This document shows, one piece after another, positions 27,398 to 35,079 of a stretch of DNA of 64,000 nt. Both the position numbers and the translations under genes were made by a program. The DNA lies in assembly GCF_003732225.1 (NCBI RefSeq), contig NZ_MOBJ01000001.1, forward strand, positions 212,929-276,928. Direction: 5' to 3'. The notes below the pieces were generated by a model. It was not told the origin of the DNA. It was given only the letters and a program-made list of their open reading frames with translations, and ran no database searches. Numbering within the stretch: the stretch's first letter is position 1; the number at the start of each line of letters is the position of its first letter. Origin of the DNA: Pseudomonas brassicacearum. Its GTDB lineage: Bacteria; Pseudomonadota; Gammaproteobacteria; Pseudomonadales; Pseudomonadaceae.

Positions 27398-27529
27398 ATG
27401 CACGAGATTCCTAATCTCCCCTTCCCAAGCCTGCACGAAACTGCGCAGACAACCCCGCAACAAGCCGGCGCCCAACAGCCCGAGCCGAAAGAAGCCACTG
27501 GTAGCCGCAAGGCCGACAGCGAAGACTGA
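27398..27529 (+). CDS. Small hypothetical protein, 43 aa
   Basis: The protein starts MHEIPNLPFPSLHETAQTTP and ends in KEATGSRKADSED. It is hydrophilic, rich in Gln, Pro, Thr and Glu, with no membrane segment and no Cys; it is probably disordered. The ATG has GCGAGGAG nine bases upstream, a strong ribosome site that supports real translation. It stands alone after phhC and 74 nt before another tiny gene, with a perfect hairpin between. I do not recognise a function. It may be one of the small conserved Pseudomonas proteins of unknown role. Confidence 0.6.
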   Translation: MHEIPNLPFPSLHETAQTTPQQAGAQQPEPKEATGSRKADSED

Positions 27530-27547
27530 AAAAGCACTACCCAGACC

Positions 27548-27581
27548 GTGTGGAAAGCGCTAACTCATGCGCTTTCCACAC
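27548..27581. terminator. Perfect 13-bp hairpin between two tiny genes
   Basis: GTGTGGAAAGCGC and GCGCTTTCCACAC pair without mismatch around the loop TAACTCAT. No U-run follows on the plus strand, so it may be a protein-binding palindrome, RNA-processing site or weak terminator instead of a classical intrinsic terminator. Confidence 0.5.
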
Positions 27582-27603
27582 AGCCTGAATCAAGGACCCG
27601 CAC

Positions 27604-27786
27604 ATGACCGACACCTTCACCGAAAGCCAGGCCAGCGTACTGATCGGCACTGCTGAAAAGATGATCGATGTCTGGAACCGCCTGACACCCGAGAAACAAA
27701 CCCTACTACTGGCCCGCTTCGGCAGCCAGGAAAACGCCCTCGCGGCACTGGTCACCACGCAATTGGTCGCACCCGCCAAATCCTGA
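27604..27786 (+). CDS. Small hypothetical protein, 60 aa
   Basis: This 60-residue mostly helical protein reads MTDTFTESQASVLIGTAEKM, then IDVWNRLTPEKQTLLLARFG and ends VAPAKS. AAGGACCC lies a few bases before the ATG. The spacing of hydrophobic residues suggests a small helical bundle or oligomer; there is no membrane segment or signal peptide. It follows the 43-residue gene and precedes an MFS gene by 114 nt. No function is recognised. Confidence 0.6.
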   Translation: MTDTFTESQASVLIGTAEKMIDVWNRLTPEKQTLLLARFGSQENALAALVTTQLVAPAKS

Positions 27787-27900
27787 TTTCGCGCTGACAA
27801 AACGACCGCACGCACAGAGTTCCAATTTCTCCCCCTCACCGCATCCAACCACCGGTATCATAAGCAGCCTATCTATCCTGCTGTCCCGTGGACTTTTCCC

Positions 27901-29115
27901 ATGCCAGATCCCCAGCGCCCCATGGCGGTCACGCTGCAAGTCGTTTCTATCGTCCTGTTTACCTTTATCGGCTATCTGAACATTGGCATCCCCTTGGCCG
28001 TGTTGCCGGGTTATGTGCACAGCGACCTGGGTTTTGGCGCGGTGATCGCAGGCCTGGTGATCAGCGTGCAATACCTCGCCACCCTGCTCAGCCGCCCGTA
28101 CGCGGGACGGATCATCGATAACCAGGGCAGCAAACGCGCAGTGATGTATGGCTTGGCCGGTTGTGGCTTGAGCGGGGTGTTCATGCTGCTATCGGCCTGG
28201 GCGCAGAGCCTGCCGACCTTGAGCCTGATAAGCCTGTTGATCGGTCGACTGGTGTTGGGCAGCGCCGAAAGCCTGGTGGGTTCGGGATCGATTGGCTGGG
28301 GCATCGGCCGGGTCGGGGCAGCGAATACCGCCAAGGTCATCTCCTGGAACGGTATTGCCAGTTACGGCGCACTGGCTGTCGGCGCACCATTGGGCGTGCT
28401 GCTGGTTCAGCATTTCGGGCTGTGGAGCATGGGGGTGAGCATTCTCTTGCTGGCAGCGCTGGGGCTGCTGCTGGCCTGGCCAAAAACCGCCGCGCCGATC
28501 GTCGCCGGCGAACGCCTGCCTTTCATGCATGTCCTGGGGCGGGTGCTACCCCACGGTTGCGGACTGGCGCTGGGGTCGATCGGATTTGGCACCATCGCCA
28601 CCTTCATCACCCTGTATTACGCCACCCGACACTGGGACAATGCCGTGCTCTGCCTGAGCCTGTTCGGCGCCTGTTTCATTGGTGCGCGCCTGCTGTTCGG
28701 CAACCTGATCAATCGCCTCGGCGGCTTTCGCGTGGCGATGGCCTGCCTGTCGGTCGAAACCCTCGGCTTGTTGCTGTTGTGGATAGCTCCGGACGCCCAT
28801 TGGGCACTGGCGGGCGCGGCGTTGAGCGGGTTCGGCTTCTCGCTGGTGTTCCCGGCACTGGGCGTGGAAGCGGTGAATCTGGTGCCCGCTTCCAGCCGTG
28901 GCGCGGCGGTCGGGGCTTACTCGCTGTTCATCGACTTGTCGCTGGGAATCACCGGGCCGTTGGCGGGCGCCATCGCGGCCGGATTCGGTTTTGCCTCAAT
29001 CTTCCTGTTCGCCGCTCTCGCCGCTCTGAGCGGTTTGATGCTCAGCTTCTACCTGTACCGTCAAGCGCCACAGCATCTAAACGAAAAGTATCGTGAAGAA
29101 CGCGAAGCGCGCTAG
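27901..29115 (+). CDS. MFS transporter, YhhS-like
   Basis: This 404-residue inner-membrane protein has about 12 hydrophobic segments (for example [20 protein letters not shown]) and the MFS loop 2-3 motif as [18 protein letters not shown]. It resembles the YhhS/YfcJ group, which includes putative drug or arabinose exporters. ATG at 27901 has only a weak ribosome site; ATG at 27922 (MAVTLQVV) is an alternative. Its stop overlaps the convergent arfB end by 4 nt. The substrate is unknown. Confidence 0.82.
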   Translation: MPDPQRPMAVTLQVVSIVLFTFIGYLNIGIPLAVLPGYVHSDLGFGAVIAGLVISVQYLATLLSRPYAGRIIDNQGSKRAVMYGLAGCGLSGVFMLLSAWAQSLPTLSLISLLIGRLVLGSAESLVGSGSIGWGIGRVGAANTAKVISWNGIASYGALAVGAPLGVLLVQHFGLWSMGVSILLLAALGLLLAWPKTAAPIVAGERLPFMHVLGRVLPHGCGLALGSIGFGTIATFITLYYATRHWDNAVLCLSLFGACFIGARLLFGNLINRLGGFRVAMACLSVETLGLLLLWIAPDAHWALAGAALSGFGFSLVFPALGVEAVNLVPASSRGAAVGAYSLFIDLSLGITGPLAGAIAAGFGFASIFLFAALAALSGLMLSFYLYRQAPQHLNEKYREEREAR

Positions 29116-29525
29116 AAGTCGACTTTGCCACGCCCGGCCTTGATCGAGCCACGCTTGGTTTTTGACTCCAGCCGACGCTTCTTCGACCCCAGGGTCGGCT
29201 TGGTCGGACGACGCTTCTTTTCAACCTTGGTGGCGCTGAGGATCAACTCGGTCAAACGCGCCAGCGCATCGGTGCGGTTGGCTTCCTGCGTGCGGTATTG
29301 CTGAGCCTTGATGATGATCACGCCGTCACTGGTGATCCGACTGTCACGCAGCGCCAGCAACCGTTCCTTGTAGAACTCTGGCAAGGATGACGCCGGAATA
29401 TCGAAGCGCAAGTGCACCGCACTGGAGACCTTGTTGACGTTCTGCCCACCCGCGCCTTGCGCGCGAATGGCGGTCAATTCGATCTCGGCATCCGGCAGAT
29501 GCACGTTGTTGGAAATCTCCAGCAT
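29112..29525 (-). CDS. arfB: Alternative ribosome-rescue factor ArfB (YaeJ)
   Basis: This 137-residue stop-codon-independent peptidyl-tRNA hydrolase has the catalytic GGQ in [20 protein letters not shown] near residue 27. Its basic tail ([20 protein letters not shown] and onward) is what enters the empty mRNA channel of stalled ribosomes. Length and tail distinguish it from RF1/RF2. It is convergent with, and overlaps by 4 nt, the MFS gene, and is transcribed alone. Confidence 0.93.
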   Translation of the reverse strand: MLEISNNVHLPDAEIELTAIRAQGAGGQNVNKVSSAVHLRFDIPASSLPEFYKERLLALRDSRITSDGVIIIKAQQYRTQEANRTDALARLTELILSATKVEKKRRPTKPTLGSKKRRLESKTKRGSIKAGRGKVDF

Positions 29526-29596
29526 GGAAAAGCGTGTCCGCGTTAGGGGGGCATCAGGATACCCTGAATGAGATATTCAGCACGCCGAAGATCAAC

Positions 29597-29687
29597 TGTG
29601 GGAGCGAGCTTGCTCGCGAAAGCGGCATCACATTCAGCATCAATCTCGACTGTACTGGCCTCATCGCGAGCAAGCTCGCTCCCACAG
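29597..29687. repeat. REP inverted pair
   Basis: TGTGGGAGCGAGCTTGCTCG at 29597 onward faces CATCGCGAGCAAGCTCGCTC at 29662-29687. It lies between arfB and the aroP terminator. Confidence 0.85.
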
Positions 29688-29710
29688 GGTTTTGTATGAA
29701 CCCTGGAAAC

Positions 29711-29742
29711 AACAAACCCGGCCAATGCCGGGTTTGTTGTTT
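29711..29742. terminator. Intrinsic terminator of aroP
   Basis: AACAAACCCGGC and GCCGGGTTTGTT form a perfect 12-bp stem with a four-base loop, followed by T-rich DNA on both strands. It begins about 13 nt after the aroP stop. Confidence 0.85.
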
Positions 29743-29754
29743 CTGCTTTCTGCG

Positions 29755-31176
29755 TTACTTCACCGCAGGAGCAGCAGCATTCAGCGCGTGTTGAGCGCTG
29801 CGCTTGTTCTTGATGTTGTAGCACACCCACATGAACACGACCCACACCGGGATCGCGTACACCGAGATCTGGATCCCCGGGATCATCAGCATGATGCACA
29901 GGATGAAGGCCACGAACGCCAGGCAGATGTAGTTGCCGTACGGGTACCACAGCGCCTTGAACAGCGGTGTTTGCTGAGTGCGGTTCATGTGCTGACGGAA
30001 CTTGAAGTGCGAGAAACTGATCATCGCCCAGTTGATCACCAGCGTTGCAACCACCAGCGACATCAGCAGTTCCAGCGCGTGCTGCGGGATCAGGTAGTTC
30101 ATCACCACCGCGACGAACGTTACCGCCGCCGAGGCCAGGATCGAACGCACCGGCACGCCGCGCTTGTCGATCTTCGCCAGACCTTTCGGGGCATCGCCCT
30201 GCTCAGCCATGCCCAGCAACATGCGGCTGTTGCAGTAAGTGCCGCTGTTGTACACCGACAGCGCTGCAGTCAGTACCACGAAGTTGAGGATGTGCGCCGC
30301 GGTGTTGCTGCCCAGCATCGAGAACACCTGAACGAACGGGCTGCCGCTATAGGCATCGCCGGACGCGTTCAGGCTCACCAGCAAGCTGTCCCACGGAGTC
30401 AGCGAAAGCAGAACCACCAGTGCGCCGATGTAGAAAATCAGGATCCGGTAGATCACCTGGTTGATGGCTTTCGGGATCACGGTTTTCGGCTTGTCGGCTT
30501 CAGCTGCGGTGAATCCGAGCATTTCCAGGCCGCCGAAGGAGAACATGATGATCGCCATGGCCATCACCAGACCACTGACGCCATTCGGGAAGAACCCACC
30601 GTGTTCCCACAGGTTGGTCACCGAGGCTTGCGGGCCGCCGTTGCCGCTGACCAGCAGGTAGCTGCCCAAGGCAATCATGCCAACAATGGCCACGACTTTG
30701 ATGATCGCGAACCAGAACTCCGCTTCGCCAAAAACTTTGACGTTCGCCAGGTTGATCGCATTGATCATCACGAAGAACACTGCAGCCGAGGCCCAGGTCG
30801 GGACGTCCGGCCACCAGTAATGCACGTATTTACCGACGGCGGTCAGCTCCGACATGCCGACCAGGATGTACAGAATCCAGCAGTTCCAGCCCGACAGAAA
30901 GCCGGCGAAACCGCCCCAGTACTTGTGGGCGAAGTGGCTGAACGAGCCGGCCACCGGCTCTTCAACGATCATTTCGCCCAGTTGGCGCATGATCATGAAA
31001 GCGATGAAGCCACAGATCGCGTAGCCGAGGATCATCGACGGGCCGGCCGATTTCAATACACCGGCAGAGCCCAGGAACAATCCGGTACCGATCGCGCCAC
31101 CGAGAGCGATCAGTTGAATATGGCGATTTTTCAGGCCGCGTTTAAGCTCGCCTGAATGCGAGTTTTGTCCACTCAT
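29755..31176 (-). CDS. aroP: Aromatic amino acid permease AroP
   Basis: This 473-residue APC-superfamily permease has about 12 membrane segments. RGLKNRHIQLIALGGAIGTG, EEPVAGSFSHFAHKYWGGFA, and NCWILYILVGMSELTAVGKY correspond closely to E. coli AroP, which imports Phe, Tyr and Trp with protons. ATG at 31176 (MSGQNSHSGELK) is chosen over an in-frame TTG 18 nt upstream. The ribosome site is weak (GTGAGACCC). A 20-codon leader ORF with two Trp codons lies 60 nt upstream, and a strong terminator lies just downstream. Close to phhABC, it could supply that pathway. Confidence 0.92.
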   Translation of the reverse strand: MSGQNSHSGELKRGLKNRHIQLIALGGAIGTGLFLGSAGVLKSAGPSMILGYAICGFIAFMIMRQLGEMIVEEPVAGSFSHFAHKYWGGFAGFLSGWNCWILYILVGMSELTAVGKYVHYWWPDVPTWASAAVFFVMINAINLANVKVFGEAEFWFAIIKVVAIVGMIALGSYLLVSGNGGPQASVTNLWEHGGFFPNGVSGLVMAMAIIMFSFGGLEMLGFTAAEADKPKTVIPKAINQVIYRILIFYIGALVVLLSLTPWDSLLVSLNASGDAYSGSPFVQVFSMLGSNTAAHILNFVVLTAALSVYNSGTYCNSRMLLGMAEQGDAPKGLAKIDKRGVPVRSILASAAVTFVAVVMNYLIPQHALELLMSLVVATLVINWAMISFSHFKFRQHMNRTQQTPLFKALWYPYGNYICLAFVAFILCIMLMIPGIQISVYAIPVWVVFMWVCYNIKNKRSAQHALNAAAPAVK

Positions 31177-31236
31177 GAAAAGGGTCTCACGCAAGGTTTG
31201 ATGATGTTCGTTAAGACGTTGCTGCTCGGATCAGGA

Positions 31237-31299
31237 TCAAGCAGCGCGGATCAAACCCCAGCGCAGGCACCAGGAGTTCAGCGTTTTTTTACCGGTCAT
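31237..31299 (-). CDS. Putative 20-aa leader peptide of aroP
   Basis: The ORF reads MTGKKTLNSWCLRWGLIRAA, with two Trp codons, one Cys and two Arg in its second half. AGGTGA lies four to five bases before the ATG, stronger than the ribosome site of aroP itself. The stop falls 60 nt before the aroP ATG. No obvious terminator-antiterminator pair follows, so if it regulates aroP the mechanism could be translational coupling, Rho or ribosome stalling. Its size and position, not homology, are the basis of the call. Confidence 0.45.
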   Translation of the reverse strand: MTGKKTLNSWCLRWGLIRAA

Positions 31300-32127
31300 G
31301 CGTCACCTGTTTGTTTTTATCTGTGACGAAATCGAACCCGTCACGCTTGTGGCGCGGCGGAGTTAACAAAGCGGATAGCCTTGAGTTTTGCGCAGTTACG
31401 CAGGGAGGTCACAGTTAAAACGCGGCGCATTGTACACCTGTAACCCCCTGCTGCCAGACACCGCTGAATCAGCGCGTCGTTTGCCGGGATTGCCTGTGTC
31501 CGCCCCGAGGGTCTCGGGCGGCTGCAAAAATGGGGTCAGACCTTTGCGGGTCGTTGACGGGAGCGATGAAAAAATCGCCCGTTGAGGAGAGATGGAGATG
31601 ACTCACGGCGTACATTGCGCCTCCTTCTTGTTATGCACCTGCACGACAGGCATGGGCGCATCTCACCGTTGAAAGCGTCCTGAAACAAGCGGACCAGAGC
31701 CCTGAAAACCGCATTGCCGGGGGCCAACCGGAAGCTTTTCCTTACAACCATCGTATCAACGCGAATCTATGGTTCCGAACGCGGCTTTTCGTAAACCCTC
31801 CTTTACGGGACGTAACGTATTTTTTCCACTACAGATCTTTCTGTAGGCTGACTGCAAATTGACGGTAGTCCTATTCCTACAGTCTAGGTCGCGTTAGCGT
31901 TTTGTTTTTAATTGGAAAAATCGACAATAAAAAACAGAATAATAATTTCATAAAAGTTGAATTTAAATATTAAATTGCACTTTAAAAAGCACTGGACTAG
32001 GTTTCCAGCCACTTGCCGGGATCCAACGCCCGACAAGTCAGCGGCCGCTTGATTCGGTCAGCATGATTTATTCATGCGCTGAAAACAGCACCGCCATTCA
32101 ACCTTGAAGTCATCTGGGAGATTCACT
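31300..32127. other. Long non-coding region between aroP and the peptide cassette
   Basis: About 830 nt without a gene of normal size. From left: the aroP promoter side, then hairpin-forming DNA (31501-31520, CGCCCCGAGG/TCTCGGGCG; 31557-31579, around GATGAAAAAATC), and a 24-codon frame at 31598-31672 preceded by GAGGAGAG. An AT-rich block follows at about 31900-31995, with runs such as AATAAAAAACAGAATAATAA. Near the peptide gene, GCATGA-TTTAT-TCATGC (32061-32077) forms a short palindrome that could be an operator. A possible TTGACG element lies near 31859. Confidence 0.55.
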
Positions 32128-32265
32128 ATGCAAGCAATGGATAAAGACCTGGAAACTGAACTGCAACTGGACGATTGGTTTGAAGCGCCTACCCATGACG
32201 CTGCCGTTGAAATGATGCAAGCCGATGCGGTCGTTCCGTTCGGCACGGCGATGTGGCCGATGTAA
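32128..32265 (+). CDS. 45-aa acidic peptide, RiPP-precursor-like
   Basis: The peptide starts MQAMDKDLETELQLDDWFEA and ends DAVVPFGTAMWPM. It has ten acidic residues, one Lys, no Arg, Cys or Ser, and all acidic residues are in the first 33; the last 11 residues are uncharged. That charged leader plus neutral core layout recalls precursors of modified peptides. GGGAG lies eight bases before the ATG (ATG at 32137 is an in-frame alternative). It precedes by 67 nt an M29-aminopeptidase-like gene with a strong ribosome site. I recognise no named family. A free small protein or a regulatory leader are alternatives. Confidence 0.6.
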   Translation: MQAMDKDLETELQLDDWFEAPTHDAAVEMMQADAVVPFGTAMWPM

Positions 32266-32332
32266 GACATCCAGGCAGGTACGAGCCGGCCGGGCGTACC
32301 TGCCACTTTTCGCTGACTGTCAGGGAGGACTC

Positions 32333-33295
32333 ATGGATAGACACCGCGCCATTTCGCATTTCCTTTACTACCTCGAACACCACCCCGCGCTGGTTGGCGT
32401 ACGTCCGGCCAAGGTTTTGCTTGGGCACACCGCGCCTTACGAAGTATTGACCGGGGCGATCATCGAACAAGCGGCCAACGAGCCGTTCCGGTTCAGCGCC
32501 ATGCGCCTGGACCTCGAACCGACCCAAACCCTGGTGCAGGCGATTGCCGACTGCGATCTGTATATTTTCTTCTACGACTCGTCGACCCTGCCCAACCCGC
32601 GCCCGGACGGCCCGGAGTTTGTTCGTGCCCTGCAAAGCGTCATGGCCGACAACTGGAAGAAGTCGCTGTTGTTCAAGGATTACGGCGATTACTTCTACGA
32701 CACCTTCAGCGTTACACCGCAACGTATCGCCGGGCTCAACAGCCACCTGATCCAGCGCATGTCCCAGGCCACCACCCTGAGCTTCAGTGATCGGCACGGC
32801 TCTTGTTTCGAAACGCCGCTGAGCAGCATCAAGAGGTGGACCAATATCAACGGCGTCGGCAATTTCGACCTCGCGCCCGGCGAGATCGCGACCCATAGCG
32901 AAGCCATCAATGGCCAGGTGAAGTTCGTCGGTACCTTCCTCGGCACCATCCCCTTCGCCCGCAAATATGGCGTGCTCGAATCGCCGCTGGAGTTGTGGAT
33001 CGAGAACTCGACCATCAGCCGAATCGCCACGCAAGTGCCGGGGCTGGAACATGACTTCAACAAGTACCTGGACGCCAACCCGTCCAACCGACGCATCGAG
33101 GAATTGGGGATCGGTACCAATGAGGGCGTCAAGAAGCTGTATGCGCGCAACGCCGGTTTCGAAGAGCGCCATTGCGGCCTGCACCTGGGGTTAGGCGGTG
33201 GCGCCAAGGGCAGCCATCACCTGGACCTGATCTTCGCCAGCGGCGTGTTGGCGCTGGATGACAAGCCGGTGTTTGATGGGCGGTTTGTGTTTTAG
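32333..33295 (+). CDS. M29 aminopeptidase-like protein
   Basis: This 320-residue protein resembles M29 (AmpS/aminopeptidase T) enzymes mainly in its C-terminal half. Candidate metal ligands are E184 in APGEIATHSE, E257 in EELGIGTN, H284 in CGLHLGLG, and H295/H296 with D298 in GSHHLDLIF, matching the E-E-H-H-D order of the two-metal site. The N-terminal half (1-165) is divergent. There is no signal peptide or membrane segment. GGGAGG lies seven bases before ATG 32333. It is the only companion of the acidic peptide gene. Such folds are known outside proteolysis, so peptide trimming or peptide modification are both possible. The function is inference. Confidence 0.62.
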   Translation: MDRHRAISHFLYYLEHHPALVGVRPAKVLLGHTAPYEVLTGAIIEQAANEPFRFSAMRLDLEPTQTLVQAIADCDLYIFFYDSSTLPNPRPDGPEFVRALQSVMADNWKKSLLFKDYGDYFYDTFSVTPQRIAGLNSHLIQRMSQATTLSFSDRHGSCFETPLSSIKRWTNINGVGNFDLAPGEIATHSEAINGQVKFVGTFLGTIPFARKYGVLESPLELWIENSTISRIATQVPGLEHDFNKYLDANPSNRRIEELGIGTNEGVKKLYARNAGFEERHCGLHLGLGGGAKGSHHLDLIFASGVLALDDKPVFDGRFVF

Positions 33296-33325
33296 TCCCG
33301 AAGATAATGGTGTAGCTACTGGCCT

Positions 33326-33409
33326 CATCGCGAGCAAGCTCGCTCCCACACTTGATCGCATTTATCTGAACGATCTCGTTCACCTGTGGGAGCGAGCTTG
33401 CTCGCGATG
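33326..33409. repeat. REP inverted pair
   Basis: CATCGCGAGCAAGCTCGCTC (from 33326) faces TGTGGGAGCGAGCTTGCTCG (from 33385), spaced by 34 nt. It lies 30 nt after the M29-like gene. Confidence 0.85.
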
Positions 33410-33445
33410 ACAGACTCAAAAACACTGCATTACTAAAGCCTGGGC

Positions 33446-33482
33446 AAAAAAAAAACGCCAACCCCGAGGGTTGGCGTTTTTT
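33446..33482. terminator. Intrinsic terminator of rluB, bidirectional
   Basis: CGCCAACCC and GGGTTGGCG pair around CGA, flanked by an A-run on the left and a T-run on the right. It can therefore terminate rluB on the minus strand and any plus-strand transcript from the peptide cassette. Confidence 0.9.
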
Positions 33483-33497
33483 ATGGGCGCTTACCGA

Positions 33498-34781
33498 TTA
33501 TTCCGGTTTGCGACGACCAAAGCCTGGACGCTGACCGGAACCGGCCGGTGCGCCGCGACGCTTGCCCGATGGCGCGTCACGGTCGACCAGGACGATGCCT
33601 GGACGCTTCTTCGGCGCTGGCTTGGCCGGGCGCTTGGTGTCGGATGGACGGTCTGCCACTGGCGTACCGCGACCCGACTCACCACGACCTGCCGGAGCAC
33701 CGCGATCGCTGCGACCACCGGTTGGAGCACCGCGGCCTTCGCCACGTTCAGTGCGACCGTTGGCCGGACGCGGAGTGCGTGGACCGCGCTCACCGTCCTG
33801 ACGTGGCGCAGGCTTGCGTGCCGGACGCTCGCCTTCGATCTGCGGCTCGCGCGCTGGACGCGGACCAGCAGCTGCTGGAGCACCGGCCGCTGGACGCAAG
33901 GTCCGCACACGCTCGCTCTTGCCGACCGGACGGGACGACTTGCGCTGCATACGCTCAAGCTTGTCTTTGCTCTTGGCGTTCATTTGCGGCATGGCCACCG
34001 GGGTCAAACCGACTTCAGCACTCAGCACGTCGACTTCGTACTGGCTCATTTCGCGCCAGCGGCCCATCGGCAGGTCAGAGTTGAGGAACACCGGACCGAA
34101 ACGCACGCGCTTCAGACGGCTGACCACCAGCCCCTGGGATTCCCACAGACGACGGACTTCACGGTTACGACCTTCCATCACCACGCAGTGGTACCAGTGG
34201 TTGAAACCTTCGCCACCTGGAGCCTGCTTGATGTCGGTGAACTTCGCCGGGCCATCTTCGAGAACCACGCCCGCCTTCAGGCGTTCGATCATTTCGTCAT
34301 CAACTTCGCCACGGACACGTACCGCGTATTCACGGTCCATTTCGTAGGAAGGATGCATCAAACGGTTGGCCAGCTCACCGTCAGTGGTGAACATCAGCAA
34401 ACCGGTGGTGTTGATGTCCAGACGACCGATGTTGATCCAGCGGCCTTCTTTTGGTTTCGGCATTTTGTCGAACACGGTCGGACGGCCTTCAGGGTCGTCA
34501 CGGGTGCAGATTTCGCCGTCGGGTTTGTTGTACATGATCACGCGGCGGACCGATTCGGCCGCTTCTTCACGCTTGATCACCTTGCCATCGATGGTGATGG
34601 CGTCGTGCAGGTCGACTCGCAGGCCAAGGGTGGCATCTTTGCCGTTGACCTTGATCCGGCCGTGGCTGATCCAGGCTTCTACGTCGCGGCGCGAGCCAAC
34701 GCCGATACGGGCGAGGACTTTCTGCAGTTTTTCGCCTGCTGGGCCGATTTCCTGGTCGTCTTTCTGGTCGTTGATACTCAT
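33498..34781 (-). CDS. rluB: 23S rRNA pseudouridine(2605) synthase RluB
   Basis: This 427-residue enzyme has an N-terminal S4 RNA-binding domain (EKLQKVLARIGVGSRRDVEA, residues 17-70) and the RsuA-type synthase core with the catalytic Asp in INIGRLDINTTGLLMFTTDG. EGRNREVRRLWESQG is also conserved. Residues about 270-427 form a long Arg/Gly/Pro/Ala-rich disordered tail, as is usual in Pseudomonas RluB. It modifies U2605 of 23S rRNA. It lies downstream of scpB, separated by nearly 300 nt containing a REP pair. Confidence 0.93.
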   Translation of the reverse strand: MSINDQKDDQEIGPAGEKLQKVLARIGVGSRRDVEAWISHGRIKVNGKDATLGLRVDLHDAITIDGKVIKREEAAESVRRVIMYNKPDGEICTRDDPEGRPTVFDKMPKPKEGRWINIGRLDINTTGLLMFTTDGELANRLMHPSYEMDREYAVRVRGEVDDEMIERLKAGVVLEDGPAKFTDIKQAPGGEGFNHWYHCVVMEGRNREVRRLWESQGLVVSRLKRVRFGPVFLNSDLPMGRWREMSQYEVDVLSAEVGLTPVAMPQMNAKSKDKLERMQRKSSRPVGKSERVRTLRPAAGAPAAAGPRPAREPQIEGERPARKPAPRQDGERGPRTPRPANGRTERGEGRGAPTGGRSDRGAPAGRGESGRGTPVADRPSDTKRPAKPAPKKRPGIVLVDRDAPSGKRRGAPAGSGQRPGFGRRKPE

Positions 34782-34979
34782 CTGGGCACCTCCCGGTGTG
34801 GTCTGTTCAGGCCTTGGCCTGAAGATTTGAAATCTGGTCTTTGGGCGAAAGGATCGCCGAAGGGCCGCGAATCATACGCGCATGACGCCGCTTGCGCATC
34901 AGAGACTAGCGGATAAACGGTTGGTTAATTGTTTTTCCGCCGACCGGTGACCCAGAGGTTCATCAAACACTGGAATCAT

Positions 34980-35069
34980 TGTGGGAGCGAGCTTGCTCGC
35001 GATGACGGCGTCACATTCAGCATCAATGTCGCCTGGCATACCGCTTTCGCGAGCAAGCTCGCTCCCACA
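34980..35069. repeat. REP inverted pair between scpB and rluB
   Basis: TGTGGGAGCGAGCTTGCTCG (from 34980) faces TCGCGAGCAAGCTCGCTCCC (to 35069). The right unit ends 10 nt from the scpB stop, so it is in the mRNA 3' end of the scpAB transcript. Confidence 0.85.
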
Positions 35070-35079
35070 GTGGTATGTG

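Noticed and set aside
29692..31155. Plus-strand frame of 487 codons opposite aroP
   Set aside because: His/Asp/Gln-rich translation typical of the reverse of membrane-protein codons; aroP is clear.
31300..31430. PhhR box searched for upstream of aroP
   Set aside because: Only weak half-sites (TGTAC, TGTAAC) were found; not reported as an operator.
31536..31751. 71-codon minus-strand frame (MVVRKSFRLAPGNAVF)
   Set aside because: Arg/Cys-rich, no ribosome site, overlaps hairpin DNA; taken as chance.
33471..34916. Plus-strand frame of 481 codons opposite rluB
   Set aside because: Trp/Thr/Arg-rich antisense of the low-complexity RluB tail.
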